From Aeromonas simiae (lineage in GTDB: Bacteria; Pseudomonadota; Gammaproteobacteria; Enterobacterales; Aeromonadaceae), in contig NZ_CDBY01000061.1 in the NCBI RefSeq assembly GCF_000820125.1, positions 17,289-81,288 on the forward strand: a stretch of DNA of 64,000 nt, read 5' to 3'. The position numbers were made by a program, and so were the translations under genes. The notes under the pieces were generated by a model, which did not search any database, was not told the origin of the DNA, and was given only the letters and a program-made list of their open reading frames with translations. Shown here piece after piece: positions 1 through 11,254 of the stretch (positions are counted from its first letter, which is position 1; each line of letters opens with the position of its first letter).

Positions 1-18
1 AGAGGCAGAGGCAGAGGC
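1..18. repeat. Short tandem repeat, three copies of AGAGGC
   Basis: The first 18 bases are three exact copies of a 6-bp unit and the array runs off the left edge of the window, so its real length is unknown. No coding frame is evident between it and the tRNA terminator. Confidence 0.5.
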
Positions 19-58
19 AGGCTAGCACCGCCGAGAATCCTGGCAAGCGCACAATACA

Positions 59-85
59 AAAAGGCCGCTCATTGAGCGGCCTTTT
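59..85 (-). terminator. Rho-independent terminator of tRNA-Pro
   Basis: A perfect 12-bp stem (AAAAGGCCGCTC with its complement) closes a 3-nt loop and is followed on the minus strand by a run of T. It lies directly 3' of the tRNA CCA end. Confidence 0.85.
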
Positions 86-91
86 CCGATT

Positions 92-168
<77 letters not shown>

Positions 169-184
169 ATGTCGACGGGGCGAG

Positions 185-213
185 AATTTACCTAAACCCC
201 CGTAACATGACAA
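185..213 (-). promoter_or_regulatory. Sigma70 promoter of tRNA-Pro
   Basis: On the minus strand TTGTCA (208-213) and TAAATT (185-190) are separated by exactly 17 bp. The predicted start lies about 10 nt before the mature tRNA 5' end. The bases just after the -10 box include GCCCCG, a GC-rich discriminator typical of stringently controlled stable-RNA promoters. Confidence 0.7.
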
Positions 214-279
214 GGCTTTTTTCACTTTTTTTAGTAAAAAGCCGCCATTTGCTCATCCCGCCGTCACAACGCTGGTTTT

Positions 280-978
280 TCAGGCAGGAATGCCTTCCGG
301 CCCGAGCAGACGGCGGCGCCAGTCACCCGGTTCGCCCCGCTCCAGCCAGTCACGAGCATGCTGCCGCCAGTTGGGAGAGAGAACCGGCAGCTCCGCCAGC
401 AGGCGCAGATCGGCCTCGACCCGCTCCTGATTGAACAGGATGTCGGCGCAGCGCCGCACGCTCAGGTTGTGGGCGCGATCGATCAGGGTCAGCTCGGCAT
501 CCGGCGCCACCCACCCCTCCTCCAGCACCCGCAGCAGCCAGCCACAGCGGCCGCTGGCCTGTAGCAGCACGGCGAAACCGGGATAACCGAAGCAGGCATT
601 GAGCTTGAAGCAGGGGGAGCGCGGCTGACTCACTTGCACCAGCGCCTCGCCAAGGCGGAACACATCGCCGATATGCACCTGCCCCTCACTCATGCCCAGG
701 GTCGACAGATTCTCGCCAAACGCCGCCGGCTGCCATGGGGTGACGGGGTCCGCCAGTCCCAGGCTGCGCTGCCAGCTGCGCCAGAAGGGGTAATGATCGG
801 CTGGGTAGTGGTGCAACGCCCGCTCCGGCCCACCATGGTGGCGCCGTTCGGCCTGTTCGTCCCCCTGCAGCCCAAAGAGGCCGCACCAGAGGGGTTGAGA
901 GGCGGGTTGCTTATCGATGGCAGAGAGGAGCTGGGGAGCCAGTTCACGCGTTGAACCGGCAAAGAGGGAAATCCGCAT
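280..978 (-). CDS. yiiM: YiiM-type MOSC domain protein
   Basis: The 232-residue product resembles E. coli YiiM (224 residues), a molybdenum-cofactor-dependent protein linked to detoxification of N-hydroxylated bases. The MOSC core covers roughly residues 25-160, with the FGENLS motif near residue 88 and the conserved cysteine of PRSPCFKL at residue 123 that would ligate the cofactor. A C-terminal helical extension follows. Two ATGs are possible: 984 abuts the Shine-Dalgarno AGGAGG with no spacer, whereas 978 is 6 nt from it, so 978 is preferred. It is monocistronic, downstream of the polyamine operon on the same strand. Confidence 0.85.
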   Translation of the reverse strand: MRISLFAGSTRELAPQLLSAIDKQPASQPLWCGLFGLQGDEQAERRHHGGPERALHHYPADHYPFWRSWQRSLGLADPVTPWQPAAFGENLSTLGMSEGQVHIGDVFRLGEALVQVSQPRSPCFKLNACFGYPGFAVLLQASGRCGWLLRVLEEGWVAPDAELTLIDRAHNLSVRRCADILFNQERVEADLRLLAELPVLSPNWRQHARDWLERGEPGDWRRRLLGPEGIPA

Positions 979-1018
979 TCTCATCCTCCTGATTGACGAG
1001 AGAATGCGGATTTTATCA

Positions 1019-1870
1019 TCACTGGGCGTCGACCACCGCCTGCATCTGCTGCATCTGGGCGATCTCGCTCTTGCGCCGCCGCTCAGCCTTAGCCATGGAG
1101 TACCATGCCACGAAGGTGAACAGGGAGACCGACAGCAGGATCAGACTAGCCACGGCGTTGATCTCGGGTTTCACCCCGAGGCGCACCGCCGAGAAGATCT
1201 CCATCGGCAGCGTGGTGGAGCCAGGGCCCGCCACGAAGCTGGCCAGCACCAGATCATCGAGGGAGAGGGCAAACGCCATCATGCCGCCCGCAGCCAGCGA
1301 GGGGGCGATCATCGGGATGGTGATGAGAAAGAACACCTTCCACGGGCGCGCACCCAAGTCCATGGCGGCCTCCTCGATGGAGAGATCCAGCTCGCGCAGG
1401 CGCGCCGACACCACGATCGCCACATAGGCGGTACAGAAGGTGGTGTGGGCGATCCAGATGGTCAGCATGCCGCGTTCGGCAGGCCACCCCACCAGCTGGG
1501 CCATGGCCACGAACAGCAGCAACAGCGACAGACCGGTGATCACCTCGGGCATGACCAGTGGCGCCGTCACCATGCCGCCGAACAGGGTTCGGCCGCGAAA
1601 GTGCGGGATGCGGGTCAGCACGAAAGCCGCCAGGGTACCGAGCGCCACCGCGGCGATCGCCGTGTAGAGGGCGATCTCCAGCGAACGCAGCACAGCGTTG
1701 ATGAGCTGGCTGTTATCGAGCAGGCTGAAGTACCACTTCACCGACCAGCCGCCCCACACCGTCACCAGCTTGGAGGCGTTGAAGGAGTAGATCACCATGA
1801 TGACCATGGGCAGGTAGATAAAGCCAAGCCCGAGCCACAACATGATGCGCGAGAAGTTGTGCTGTCTCAT
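1019..1870 (-). CDS. potI: Polyamine ABC transporter permease PotI/SpuH
   Basis: The 283-residue inner-membrane permease is the second of two in a putrescine/spermidine importer. It has about six hydrophobic segments, and the EAA-loop region (EEAAMDLGARP) that contacts the ATPase lies near residue 165. The line SLDDLVLASFVAGPG is characteristic of PotI. The start codon overlaps the stop of potH by 4 bp (ATGA), indicating translational coupling. It is the last gene of the operon. Length and sequence match E. coli PotI (281 residues). Confidence 0.93.
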   Translation of the reverse strand: MRQHNFSRIMLWLGLGFIYLPMVIMVIYSFNASKLVTVWGGWSVKWYFSLLDNSQLINAVLRSLEIALYTAIAAVALGTLAAFVLTRIPHFRGRTLFGGMVTAPLVMPEVITGLSLLLLFVAMAQLVGWPAERGMLTIWIAHTTFCTAYVAIVVSARLRELDLSIEEAAMDLGARPWKVFFLITIPMIAPSLAAGGMMAFALSLDDLVLASFVAGPGSTTLPMEIFSAVRLGVKPEINAVASLILLSVSLFTFVAWYSMAKAERRRKSEIAQMQQMQAVVDAQ

Positions 1871-2766
1871 GCCTTGCCCTCCAGTTCCTTGGCCTGGTTA
1901 CGGTTGAACAGAATGATGGGGATGAGGAGAACCACCAGCATCACCACCGCCAGCGCCGAGGCCACCGGCCAGTCGCGGTTGTTGAAGAACTCCTGCCACA
2001 GCACCCGGCCAATCATCAGGGTCTCGGGGCCGCCGAGCAGCTCAGGGATCACAAACTCCCCAACCACCGGAATGAACACCAGCATGCAGCCGGCGATGAT
2101 GCCGTTCTTGGAGAGGGGCACAGTGATCTGCCAGAAACGGGTCAAGTTGCGCGCCCCCAGATCCGAGGCCGCCTCAAGCAGGCTCTGATCGTGCTTGGCC
2201 AGGTTGGCGTAAAGCGGCAACACCATGAACGGCAGGTAGGAGTAAACGATACCGATATACACCGCCGTGTTGGTGTTGAGGATCTGCAACGGCTGGTCGA
2301 TGAGACCCACCCCCATCAACAGGCTGTTGAGCAGGCCGTTGTTGCTGAGAATGCCCATCCACGCATAGACCCGGATCAGGATGGCGGTCCAGGTCGGCAT
2401 CATGATGAGCAGCAGGTAGACGGTCTGCATGTGCTTGTCGGCCTTGGAGATGGCATAGGCCATGGGGTAGCCGATCAGCAGACAGAGCAGGGTGCTGACG
2501 CACGCCATCTTGAGCGAGCCGAGATAGGCCGCCAGATAGAGCTCATCCTCATCGAGCAGCAGGTAGTTGCCGAGATTGAGCAGTATGGTGAGCTGGCTGT
2601 CAGCCCAGGTCACCACATCCGTGTAGGGCGGGATCGCCACGTCCGCTTCGGCGAAGCTGATCTTCAGCACCATGATGAACGGCAGCAGGAAGAACAGGAA
2701 CAGCCAGAAGAAGGGGACGGCGATGACGAAGCGCTGCCCGATTGCCAACTTCAACCGACGTTTCAT
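1867..2766 (-). CDS. potH: Polyamine ABC transporter permease PotH/SpuG
   Basis: A 299-residue inner-membrane permease. An N-terminal membrane helix (about residues 12-35) is followed by a long periplasmic loop and then the six-helix core. The EAA loop LLEAASDLGARN sits near residue 195. It partners PotI and docks onto PotG. It overlaps potG by 4 bp at its start and potI by 4 bp at its end, so the three genes are tightly coupled. Confidence 0.93.
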   Translation of the reverse strand: MKRRLKLAIGQRFVIAVPFFWLFLFFLLPFIMVLKISFAEADVAIPPYTDVVTWADSQLTILLNLGNYLLLDEDELYLAAYLGSLKMACVSTLLCLLIGYPMAYAISKADKHMQTVYLLLIMMPTWTAILIRVYAWMGILSNNGLLNSLLMGVGLIDQPLQILNTNTAVYIGIVYSYLPFMVLPLYANLAKHDQSLLEAASDLGARNLTRFWQITVPLSKNGIIAGCMLVFIPVVGEFVIPELLGGPETLMIGRVLWQEFFNNRDWPVASALAVVMLVVLLIPIILFNRNQAKELEGKA

Positions 2767-3917
2767 GATTGCAGTACCACGCCGCTGTCATCTTCCCAGT
2801 ACAGGAACACCTGATCATCCCAGGTGGGCCGCTTGCCGTGGCGTTCGGCGTTGGCGATGAAAGCCTGAACAATCTTGCCCGAGGGCAGTTGGATGTAATA
2901 GACAGAGTGGCCGCCCAGGTAGGCGATGTCATAGACCTCACCCTTGGTCCAGTTGAAGTCCGGGTGCTCGATCTCCACCGGCTTTTGCAGGCTCATCAGC
3001 AGCTTCTCAGGACGCAGGGCATAGGTCACCTTCTTGTTCTCGGCACGCGAGCTGATGCCGTGACCCACGTAGATGGGCTGCTCCAGATCGGCGCAGGCGA
3101 TGGTGGCGTGGTCCTGCTCATCCTCCACCAGCATGCCGTCAAACAGGTTGACGTTGCCGATGAACTCGCACACCAGACGGCTGACCGGGGTCTCGTAGAT
3201 GTCCATCGGGCTACCGATCTGTTCGATGCAGCCTAAGTGCATGATGGCGATGCGCTCGGCCATGGTCATGGCCTCTTCCTGATCGTGGGTCACCATGACG
3301 CAGGTCACCCCGACCCGCTCGATGATCTCAACCAGCTCGAGCTGCATCTGGGAGCGCAGCTTCTTATCGAGGGCCCCCATCGGCTCGTCCAGCAGCAGCA
3401 GCTTGGGGCGCTTGGCCAGGGAACGGGCCAGGGCCACCCGCTGGCGCTGGCCACCGGAGAGCTGGTGCGGCTTGCGACGGGCATACTGGGTCATCTGCAC
3501 CAGTTTGAGCATCTCTTCGACCCGGGCGTCGATCTCGGCCTTGGGCAGACTGTCTTGCTTGAGGCCGAAGGCGATGTTCTGAGCCACCGTCATGTGCGGG
3601 AACAGGGCGTAAGACTGGAACATCATGTTGATCGGCCGCTCGTAGGGAGGCATGTCGGTAATATCCACCCCGTCGAGGAAGATACGCCCCTCGGTCGGGC
3701 GCTCGAACCCGGCCAGCATGCGCAGCAGGGTCGACTTGCCGGAGCCGGAGCCGCCGAGCAGGGCAAAGATCTCGCCCTTGTTGATATTCAAAGAGACGTT
3801 GTCCACCGCCAGAGTCTCGTCGAACTGCTTACTCACCCGATCGATCTTGACCAGCACCTCTTTGCGCTGCTGGCTTCCTTCTAGGGCTTTCTTGTAGGCA
3901 CTGGAGGCTATTGCCAT
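2763..3917 (-). CDS. potG: Polyamine ABC transporter ATPase PotG/SpuF
   Basis: The ATP-hydrolysing subunit of the importer. Walker A is GGSGSGKST, the ABC signature LSGGQRQR and Walker B LLLLDEP followed by MGALD. A C-terminal TOBE-type regulatory region lies beyond about residue 260. An upstream start at 3971 is open, but ATG 3917 has TAGGAG 7 nt before it and gives 384 residues, close to E. coli PotG (377), so it is preferred. The product acts on the cytoplasmic face with PotH and PotI. Confidence 0.93.
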   Translation of the reverse strand: MAIASSAYKKALEGSQQRKEVLVKIDRVSKQFDETLAVDNVSLNINKGEIFALLGGSGSGKSTLLRMLAGFERPTEGRIFLDGVDITDMPPYERPINMMFQSYALFPHMTVAQNIAFGLKQDSLPKAEIDARVEEMLKLVQMTQYARRKPHQLSGGQRQRVALARSLAKRPKLLLLDEPMGALDKKLRSQMQLELVEIIERVGVTCVMVTHDQEEAMTMAERIAIMHLGCIEQIGSPMDIYETPVSRLVCEFIGNVNLFDGMLVEDEQDHATIACADLEQPIYVGHGISSRAENKKVTYALRPEKLLMSLQKPVEIEHPDFNWTKGEVYDIAYLGGHSVYYIQLPSGKIVQAFIANAERHGKRPTWDDQVFLYWEDDSGVVLQS

Positions 3918-4005
3918 TACCACACTCCTAATAATGCACACCGCCCCTTGCGGCCGTGCCGTTGCATCCAATCTGGACGAACCCAGAGGGCCGCCCGCGG
4001 CTTCT

Positions 4006-6309
<2,304 letters not shown>

Positions 6310-7668
6310 TCAAACGAGCAGCCGTTCGGCGGTCAGCTCCAGACTCCGTCTAGCCAGGTCAACCAGGTTATCCACCTCCGTCTCGGTGATCACCAACGGG
6401 GGCGATATGATCATCGTATCGCCGACCGCCCGCATCACCAAGCCATTGTCAAAACAGAACTCGCGACAGGTCAGACCGGCATGGGCCGTGGCCGGGAAGC
6501 GGGTTTTGCTGTGTTTGTCCTGTACTATCTCCAGTGCGGCCACCATGCCTTTGCCACGGGTTTCCCCGACGATCGGCAGGGCGGAGAGCTCTGCCCAGCG
6601 ACGCTGGAGATAGGGCGCGATTCTATCATGTACTCGCTTAACTATGCTCTCTTTTTGCATAAGGCGAATGTTAGCGATCGCTACGGCGCAAGAGACCGGA
6701 TGACCTGAATAGGTGAAGCCATGGGCGAACTCGCCGCCACGCTCGATCACCCCCGCCACCCGGTCGCTCACCATGACGGCCCCCAGCGGCACATATCCCG
6801 AGGTGATCCCCTTGGCCAGACACATGAAATCGGGGCGAATGCCGAAGGTGTCGCAGCCAAACCATGACCCGGTACGACCGAAGCCGCAGATCACCTCATC
6901 GGCAATCAACAAAATGCCGTAGTGATCGCAGATGCGCTGCACCTCGGGCCAGTAACTCTCGGGCGGGATGATGACCCCGCCGGCCCCCTGGATCGGCTCA
7001 CCGATGAAGGCCGCCACCTTGTCCGGCCCCAGCTCGAGGAGCTTCTGCTCGAGCTGGCGCGCCCGCGCCACTCCGAACTCGTGCGGGCTCATCCCCTGCC
7101 CCTCGCCAAAGTGGTAGGGCTGGTCGATGTGGACGATCCCCGGGATCGGCAGCGAGCCCTGCTCGTGCATGCCCCGCATGCCGCCGAGACTGGCCCCCGC
7201 CACGGTCGAGCCGTGATAGGCGTTGCGGCGGCTGATGATCACCTGGCGCTCCGGCTTCCCCTGACAGGCCCAGTAATGGCGCACCATACGTAATACCGTA
7301 TCATTGCACTCCGAACCTGAACCGGTGAAAAACACCTGGTTAAATCCCGGCGGAGTCACCTCGGCCAGCAGGCCGGCCAGCTCGATGGCCGGCGGGTGGG
7401 CGGTCTGGAAGAAGAGGTTGTAGTAGGGCAGCTCGCGCATCTGCCGTTCGGCCGCCGCGATCAGCTCCTCGCGGCCATAGCCCATGTTGACGCACCACAG
7501 GCCGGCCATGCCGTCGAGGATGCGCCGCCCCTCCGAGTCGATGAGATAGACCCCCTCACCACGGGTGATGATGCGAGCCCCCTTATCGCGCAGCTGCTGG
7601 TGATCGGTAAAGGGGTGCAAATGGTGGCTGGCATCGCGCCGCTGCCACTCACGGGTATCAAGATCCAT
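6310..7668 (-). CDS. spuC: Putrescine--pyruvate aminotransferase, SpuC-like (class III)
   Basis: The 452-residue PLP-dependent class III aminotransferase most likely converts putrescine (or a related diamine) with pyruvate to the aldehyde and alanine. Visible landmarks are GSGSE for phosphate binding (116-120), ADEV with the PLP-contacting Asp (D257) and the Schiff-base lysine K286 in CLAKGITSGY. Its place between the glutamylpolyamine synthetase and transporter genes matches Pseudomonas spuBCDEFGH. Omega-amino acid:pyruvate transaminase is an alternative name for the same fold. Confidence 0.88.
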   Translation of the reverse strand: MDLDTREWQRRDASHHLHPFTDHQQLRDKGARIITRGEGVYLIDSEGRRILDGMAGLWCVNMGYGREELIAAAERQMRELPYYNLFFQTAHPPAIELAGLLAEVTPPGFNQVFFTGSGSECNDTVLRMVRHYWACQGKPERQVIISRRNAYHGSTVAGASLGGMRGMHEQGSLPIPGIVHIDQPYHFGEGQGMSPHEFGVARARQLEQKLLELGPDKVAAFIGEPIQGAGGVIIPPESYWPEVQRICDHYGILLIADEVICGFGRTGSWFGCDTFGIRPDFMCLAKGITSGYVPLGAVMVSDRVAGVIERGGEFAHGFTYSGHPVSCAVAIANIRLMQKESIVKRVHDRIAPYLQRRWAELSALPIVGETRGKGMVAALEIVQDKHSKTRFPATAHAGLTCREFCFDNGLVMRAVGDTMIISPPLVITETEVDNLVDLARRSLELTAERLLV

Positions 7669-7717
7669 GTTGTCGCTCCTTGCGCGGGCTTCGGTCGCCC
7701 CACATTCCCTAAGTGAA

Positions 7718-7735
7718 GCGGGCCTTGCGGCCCGC
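7718..7735 (-). promoter_or_regulatory. Stem-loop between glutamylpolyamine synthetase and spuC
   Basis: A 7-bp GC-only stem (GCGGGCC with GGCCCGC) has a TTGC loop in the intergenic gap. With no T-tract it is unlikely to terminate fully; it may protect or process the operon mRNA. Confidence 0.35.
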
Positions 7736-7738
7736 CTG

Positions 7739-9070
7739 TCACACGTTCAGCAGCAGAAACTCACGTTCCCACGAGCTGATGACACCGAAATAGGTCTCGT
7801 ACTCCTTGCGTTTGACCGCCACGAAGGCGCGCACGAAGCGCTCCCCTAGCATCTCCTTGATGGGCTCGCACTGCTCGAGGTGGGTCAAGGCCTCCTCCAG
7901 GGTGCGCGGCAGGCTGTAGGGCAGGTCATAGGCGCTGCTCTTCATCTCCGGCAGTGGCTCGAGCTGCTCCTTGATGCCGAGATAGCCGCACGCCAGGGTG
8001 GCGGCGATGGCCAGATAGGGGTTGGCATCGGCACCGGCAAAACGGTTCTCGACCCGGCGCGCCGCCGTGTCGGCGAAGGGAATGCGCAGACCGCAGGTGC
8101 GGTTCTCGGTACCCCACTGCACGTTACGCGGGGCACTCTCACCAAAGGTGAGGCGACGGTAGGAGTTGACGTTGGGGGCCAGCAGGGCGGTGACCGCCGG
8201 GGTGTACTTCTGCAACCCGGCGATGAAGTGCATGAACATCTGGGTGTTGCCACCATCGGCGCTGCCAAACAGGTTCATCCCGTCCCCATCCTCCAGGCTC
8301 TGGTGGATGTGCATGGCCGACCCCGGTTCGTGGCTCATCGGCTTGGCCATGAAGGTGGCATAGATGCCGTGCTTGTGGGCTGCCTCGCGCATGGTGCGCT
8401 TGAACAGGAACACCTGGTCGGCCAGATCGATGGCATCCCCGTGCAGGAAGTTGATCTCCATCTGGGCTGCGCCGGACTCGTGCACCAGGGTGTCGACCTC
8501 CAGCTCCTGAGCCTCGCAGTAGTCGTACATGTCCTCGAAGATGGGGTCGAACTCGTTCACCGCATCGATGCTAAACGACTGGCGCGCCGTCTCGGGTCGG
8601 CCGTTGCGGCCGATCGGCGGCTCCAGCGGGTAGTCGGCATCCTCATTGCGCTTGATGAGGTAGAACTCCAGCTCGGGGGCCACCACCGGCTTCCACCCCT
8701 CCTGCTGGTAGCACGACAGCACCCGGCGCAGCACCGAGCGCGGGGCAATGTCCACCAGTTGGCCGGTCGCGTCGAAGCAGTCGTGGATCACCTGAGCCGT
8801 CGGCTCCGCCGCCCATGGCACGAAGCGGATGGTGTTGGGGTCTGGGTAGAGCAGCATGTCCCGCTCCAGCGGGTCGACCATGCTGTCATCATCGGGATAA
8901 TCGCCGGTGACGGTCTGAATGAAGATGACCTCGGGCAGCCGCAGCCCCCCTTCACGCAGAAACTTGCTGGCCGGGATAATCTTGCCGCGGGCATTGCCGG
9001 TAAAATCCGGGATGAGACACTCCACCTCAGTGATGCGGTTGGCGTCCATCCAGCTCTTGATACGATCCAT
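7739..9070 (-). CDS. spuI: Glutamate--putrescine/polyamine ligase (glutamine synthetase family)
   Basis: A 443-residue glutamine synthetase-fold ligase that should attach glutamate to putrescine using ATP, the first step of the gamma-glutamyl pathway (PuuA/SpuB/SpuI). Family landmarks include ELEFYLI, MSHEPGSAMHIHQS, LLAPNVNSYRR and NRFAGADANPYLAIAA. The open frame extends to 9169, but ATG 9070 (GGGGT upstream) begins a typical N-terminus and is preferred. It is the first gene of the seven-gene polyamine operon. No adenylylation-type regulatory tail is obvious. Confidence 0.87.
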   Translation of the reverse strand: MDRIKSWMDANRITEVECLIPDFTGNARGKIIPASKFLREGGLRLPEVIFIQTVTGDYPDDDSMVDPLERDMLLYPDPNTIRFVPWAAEPTAQVIHDCFDATGQLVDIAPRSVLRRVLSCYQQEGWKPVVAPELEFYLIKRNEDADYPLEPPIGRNGRPETARQSFSIDAVNEFDPIFEDMYDYCEAQELEVDTLVHESGAAQMEINFLHGDAIDLADQVFLFKRTMREAAHKHGIYATFMAKPMSHEPGSAMHIHQSLEDGDGMNLFGSADGGNTQMFMHFIAGLQKYTPAVTALLAPNVNSYRRLTFGESAPRNVQWGTENRTCGLRIPFADTAARRVENRFAGADANPYLAIAATLACGYLGIKEQLEPLPEMKSSAYDLPYSLPRTLEEALTHLEQCEPIKEMLGERFVRAFVAVKRKEYETYFGVISSWEREFLLLNV

Positions 9071-9484
9071 ATATAACCCCGACAGGTTGGGCAATCGGGT
9101 GCCATCCTGGCACCTTGTTACCGGAATGTGAGCCCTACCATCTAAGCCACCGCCCAATTTGGGTGTCAAGGCAGGCGTTTAAAAAAATAAATGAACCCGG
9201 CCTCATTTAACCAACTTGGTGCAAAATACTAAACACCTGCCCCCCTATGCCCCCTGCGTCGAGCTGTGCCGTTTCCCAGCAAAAGGCGTCAAAAAGCACT
9301 GCTGTTTCCCTATACCGCGCACAATTTGCAGAAACAGCGCTTTGCTATCCGCCGAAGATCTGATACAAGGCCCGCCCTGATTTCGTGCAGCAACACGCAA
9401 GTCAGACTGCAGGGACTCGGTCTGGTCACAGACCGCCCATATCCATACTGACAATCGGGTTTGAATACACGGGTAATAGATCAC
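9071..9484. other. Divergent intergenic region, polyamine operon / dksA-like gene
   Basis: About 410 bp with no convincing gene. On the minus strand TTGACA (9164-9169) could be a -35 box for the polyamine operon, but the nearest -10 (TTAGAT, 18 bp away) is poor. A palindrome ACCAA-C-TTGGT at 9210-9220 is the only strong symmetrical element and could be a regulator site. The rest holds no recognised RNA or repeat. Confidence 0.4.
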
Positions 9485-9871
9485 ATGTGTGACGTTATGA
9501 CTGAAGACCAGCTGGCTTTTTACAAAGGCCAAATCCAGGCGCAAATCGACAACATCGAGGAGCGTCTGAACTCCCAGGCCAGCCAGGCGATCGCTACCGA
9601 CACCAACGAGATGGCCGACGAGATCGATCGCGCCAGTGTCGAAGAGGCCCGCCGCCTCGAGCTGAACCGCATCGAGCATGACAAGCTGCACCTGCGCAAG
9701 CTCAAGGCTGCCCTCAAGCGCATCGATGAAGGGGATTTCGGCTACTGCGAATCCTGCGGTGACGAGATCGCCGAGAAGCGCCTGCAGGCTCGCCCCGAGT
9801 CGCGCTTCTGTGTCGAGTGCCAGAGCACCAAGGAGTTCAACGACAACCACGTCTATCGCCGCGTCGCCTGA
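9485..9871 (+). CDS. DksA-like RNA polymerase-binding zinc finger protein
   Basis: The 128-residue product is a short DksA/TraR-family paralogue, presumably acting in the RNA polymerase secondary channel with ppGpp. The coiled-coil tip carries DEIDRAS, preserving the DxxDxA motif essential in DksA (D45, D48, A50). A complete C4 zinc finger follows (C88, C91, C109, C112). The longer DksA N-terminus is missing; the sequence begins around MTEDQL, which aligns with DksA MNEAQL. The start is uncertain: TTG 9461, ATG 9485 and ATG 9497 are all open, without a strong ribosome site. Confidence 0.8.
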   Translation: MCDVMTEDQLAFYKGQIQAQIDNIEERLNSQASQAIATDTNEMADEIDRASVEEARRLELNRIEHDKLHLRKLKAALKRIDEGDFGYCESCGDEIAEKRLQARPESRFCVECQSTKEFNDNHVYRRVA

Positions 9872-9921
9872 CATTTCTGCTAGAATCCGGCCCATTCCTG
9901 CCCCTTTCGGAGTGTGGCCCG

Positions 9922-10776
9922 ATGAAATGGCTCGGCTGGCTGTGCCTGTTGCTCCCCCTGCTGACGCAGGCACAGCCCCTCAAGATCAAAGTCCCCCAGC
10001 TGCCCGTACACCAGCTGGCCGACGAGTACCAGCTGCCGCTGCTCAAACTGGCGCTGGAAAAGTCCGGTACCCCCTTCACCATCGAGCTGGTGCCCACCAC
10101 CCTGACCCAGGACTCGCTGCGTCGCGAGCTGGAAGAGGGCAAGCGCTTCAACCTCTACTGGATGGGCACCTCGAGCGAGCTCGAGTCCCGCCTCACTGCC
10201 ATTCCCATTCCGCTGTTTCGTGGCATGGAAGGGATGCGGGTGGCCCTTATTCATCAGGATGACCAGGAAAAATTCGCCCAGATCACCGGGCTGGGGCAAC
10301 TGCGCAAATTTCGCGCAGGTCAAGGGATCGGCTGGAGTGATGGCCGTATCCTCGACGCGGCCGGCATCCCCACCTACGCCGGGCGGGCCGCCAACCTGTT
10401 TCGCCTCATCAATCGCCACGAAGCCATCGACTTCTTTCCGCGCTCCCTGGTCGAGGCCTTCAGCGAGCAGCACGAGCTGGTCGAGCAGTATCCCAATCTG
10501 GTGATCGAGCGCCACCTGCTGCTGCGCTATCCCTATGCCCAGTTCTTCTTCGTCAATCATGATCAGAAGGCGCTGGCCAAGGCATTGCAGACCGGTCTGG
10601 AGCGGGCCTATGCCGACGGCAGCTTCCTGCGCTTCTTCAACCAGCACCCCAGGGTGCGTGAGGCGCTGGCCGGCGCCAATCTGGCCGGACGCACCACCCT
10701 CACCTTGGGCAATCCCGACCTGACCGACGCCATGCGCAAGGTGCCGGCCCACTACTGGGAGTGGCCACTACCCTGA
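9922..10776 (+). CDS. Putative periplasmic solute-binding protein
   Basis: A 284-residue exported protein. ATG 9922 (CGGAGTG upstream) starts a clear signal peptide, MKWLGWLCLLLPLLTQA, cleaved before QPLK. The remainder looks like a type-2 periplasmic binding fold of the amino-acid/phosphonate kind (LVPTTLTQDSLRRELEEGK, then GQGIGWSDGRIL). No permease or ATPase is adjacent, so it may be an orphan sensor or binding protein. The ligand is unknown. It is the first of four close plus-strand genes. Confidence 0.7.
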   Translation: MKWLGWLCLLLPLLTQAQPLKIKVPQLPVHQLADEYQLPLLKLALEKSGTPFTIELVPTTLTQDSLRRELEEGKRFNLYWMGTSSELESRLTAIPIPLFRGMEGMRVALIHQDDQEKFAQITGLGQLRKFRAGQGIGWSDGRILDAAGIPTYAGRAANLFRLINRHEAIDFFPRSLVEAFSEQHELVEQYPNLVIERHLLLRYPYAQFFFVNHDQKALAKALQTGLERAYADGSFLRFFNQHPRVREALAGANLAGRTTLTLGNPDLTDAMRKVPAHYWEWPLP

Positions 10777-10798
10777 TTGCCGGCTCAAGGAGGAGCCC

Positions 10799-11242
10799 AT
10801 GAAATCCATCGATGCGTGGTTTGCCGCTTACGCCACCTGTCACCGTCACCCCGGCAACCTCGCCATCCACCAGGTGGCGGTACCCGGCATCTACCTGAGC
10901 GTCATCGGCCTGTTGCAGGCGCTGCCGGCACCGGTCGGGGCGGGCTGGGGGGCCCTCATCGCCATCCCGGTATTGCTGTTCTATCTGCGCCTCTCCTTCA
11001 GCCTGTGCGTCGGCATGGCCCTGTTCACCGCCGCCGGACTCTGGCTGTGGCAGGGGATGGCCGCCGTTTCTCCTATCTGGCCATGGGCTCTGACGCTGTT
11101 CGTCCTGCTCTGGCTGGCCCAATTCATCGGACACCGCTGGGAGGGACGCCGTCCCGCCTTCTTCACCGACCTGCAGTTTCTGCTGATAGGTCCCCTCTGG
11201 GTGCTGGCCGGCCTCTATCGCCGGCTGCGTATCCCCTACTAG
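10799..11242 (+). CDS. DUF962/Mpo1-like membrane protein
   Basis: A 147-residue inner-membrane protein of the DUF962 (Mpo1/YGL010w-like) family. It begins with the conserved HRHPGNLAIHQ, has about four hydrophobic segments and ends with QFIGHRWEGRRPAFFTD followed by a last membrane helix. The histidines in these motifs resemble the metal ligands of yeast Mpo1, a 2-hydroxy fatty acid alpha-oxidation dioxygenase. The bacterial role is not established. AAGGAGGAG lies just before the ATG. Confidence 0.8.
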   Translation: MKSIDAWFAAYATCHRHPGNLAIHQVAVPGIYLSVIGLLQALPAPVGAGWGALIAIPVLLFYLRLSFSLCVGMALFTAAGLWLWQGMAAVSPIWPWALTLFVLLWLAQFIGHRWEGRRPAFFTDLQFLLIGPLWVLAGLYRRLRIPY

Positions 11243-11254
11243 ACGAGGATATCC

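Noticed and set aside
917..2188. A 423-codon open frame opposite potI/potH
   Set aside because: It is a shadow of the GC-rich potI and potH genes, has no ribosome site and crosses two gene boundaries. Similar long antisense frames over potG, spuC, malZ, atpA and others were rejected for the same reason.
9164..9169. TTGACA as the promoter of the polyamine operon
   Set aside because: No acceptable -10 box is found at 16-18 bp, so it was not listed as a promoter, only mentioned in the intergenic entry.
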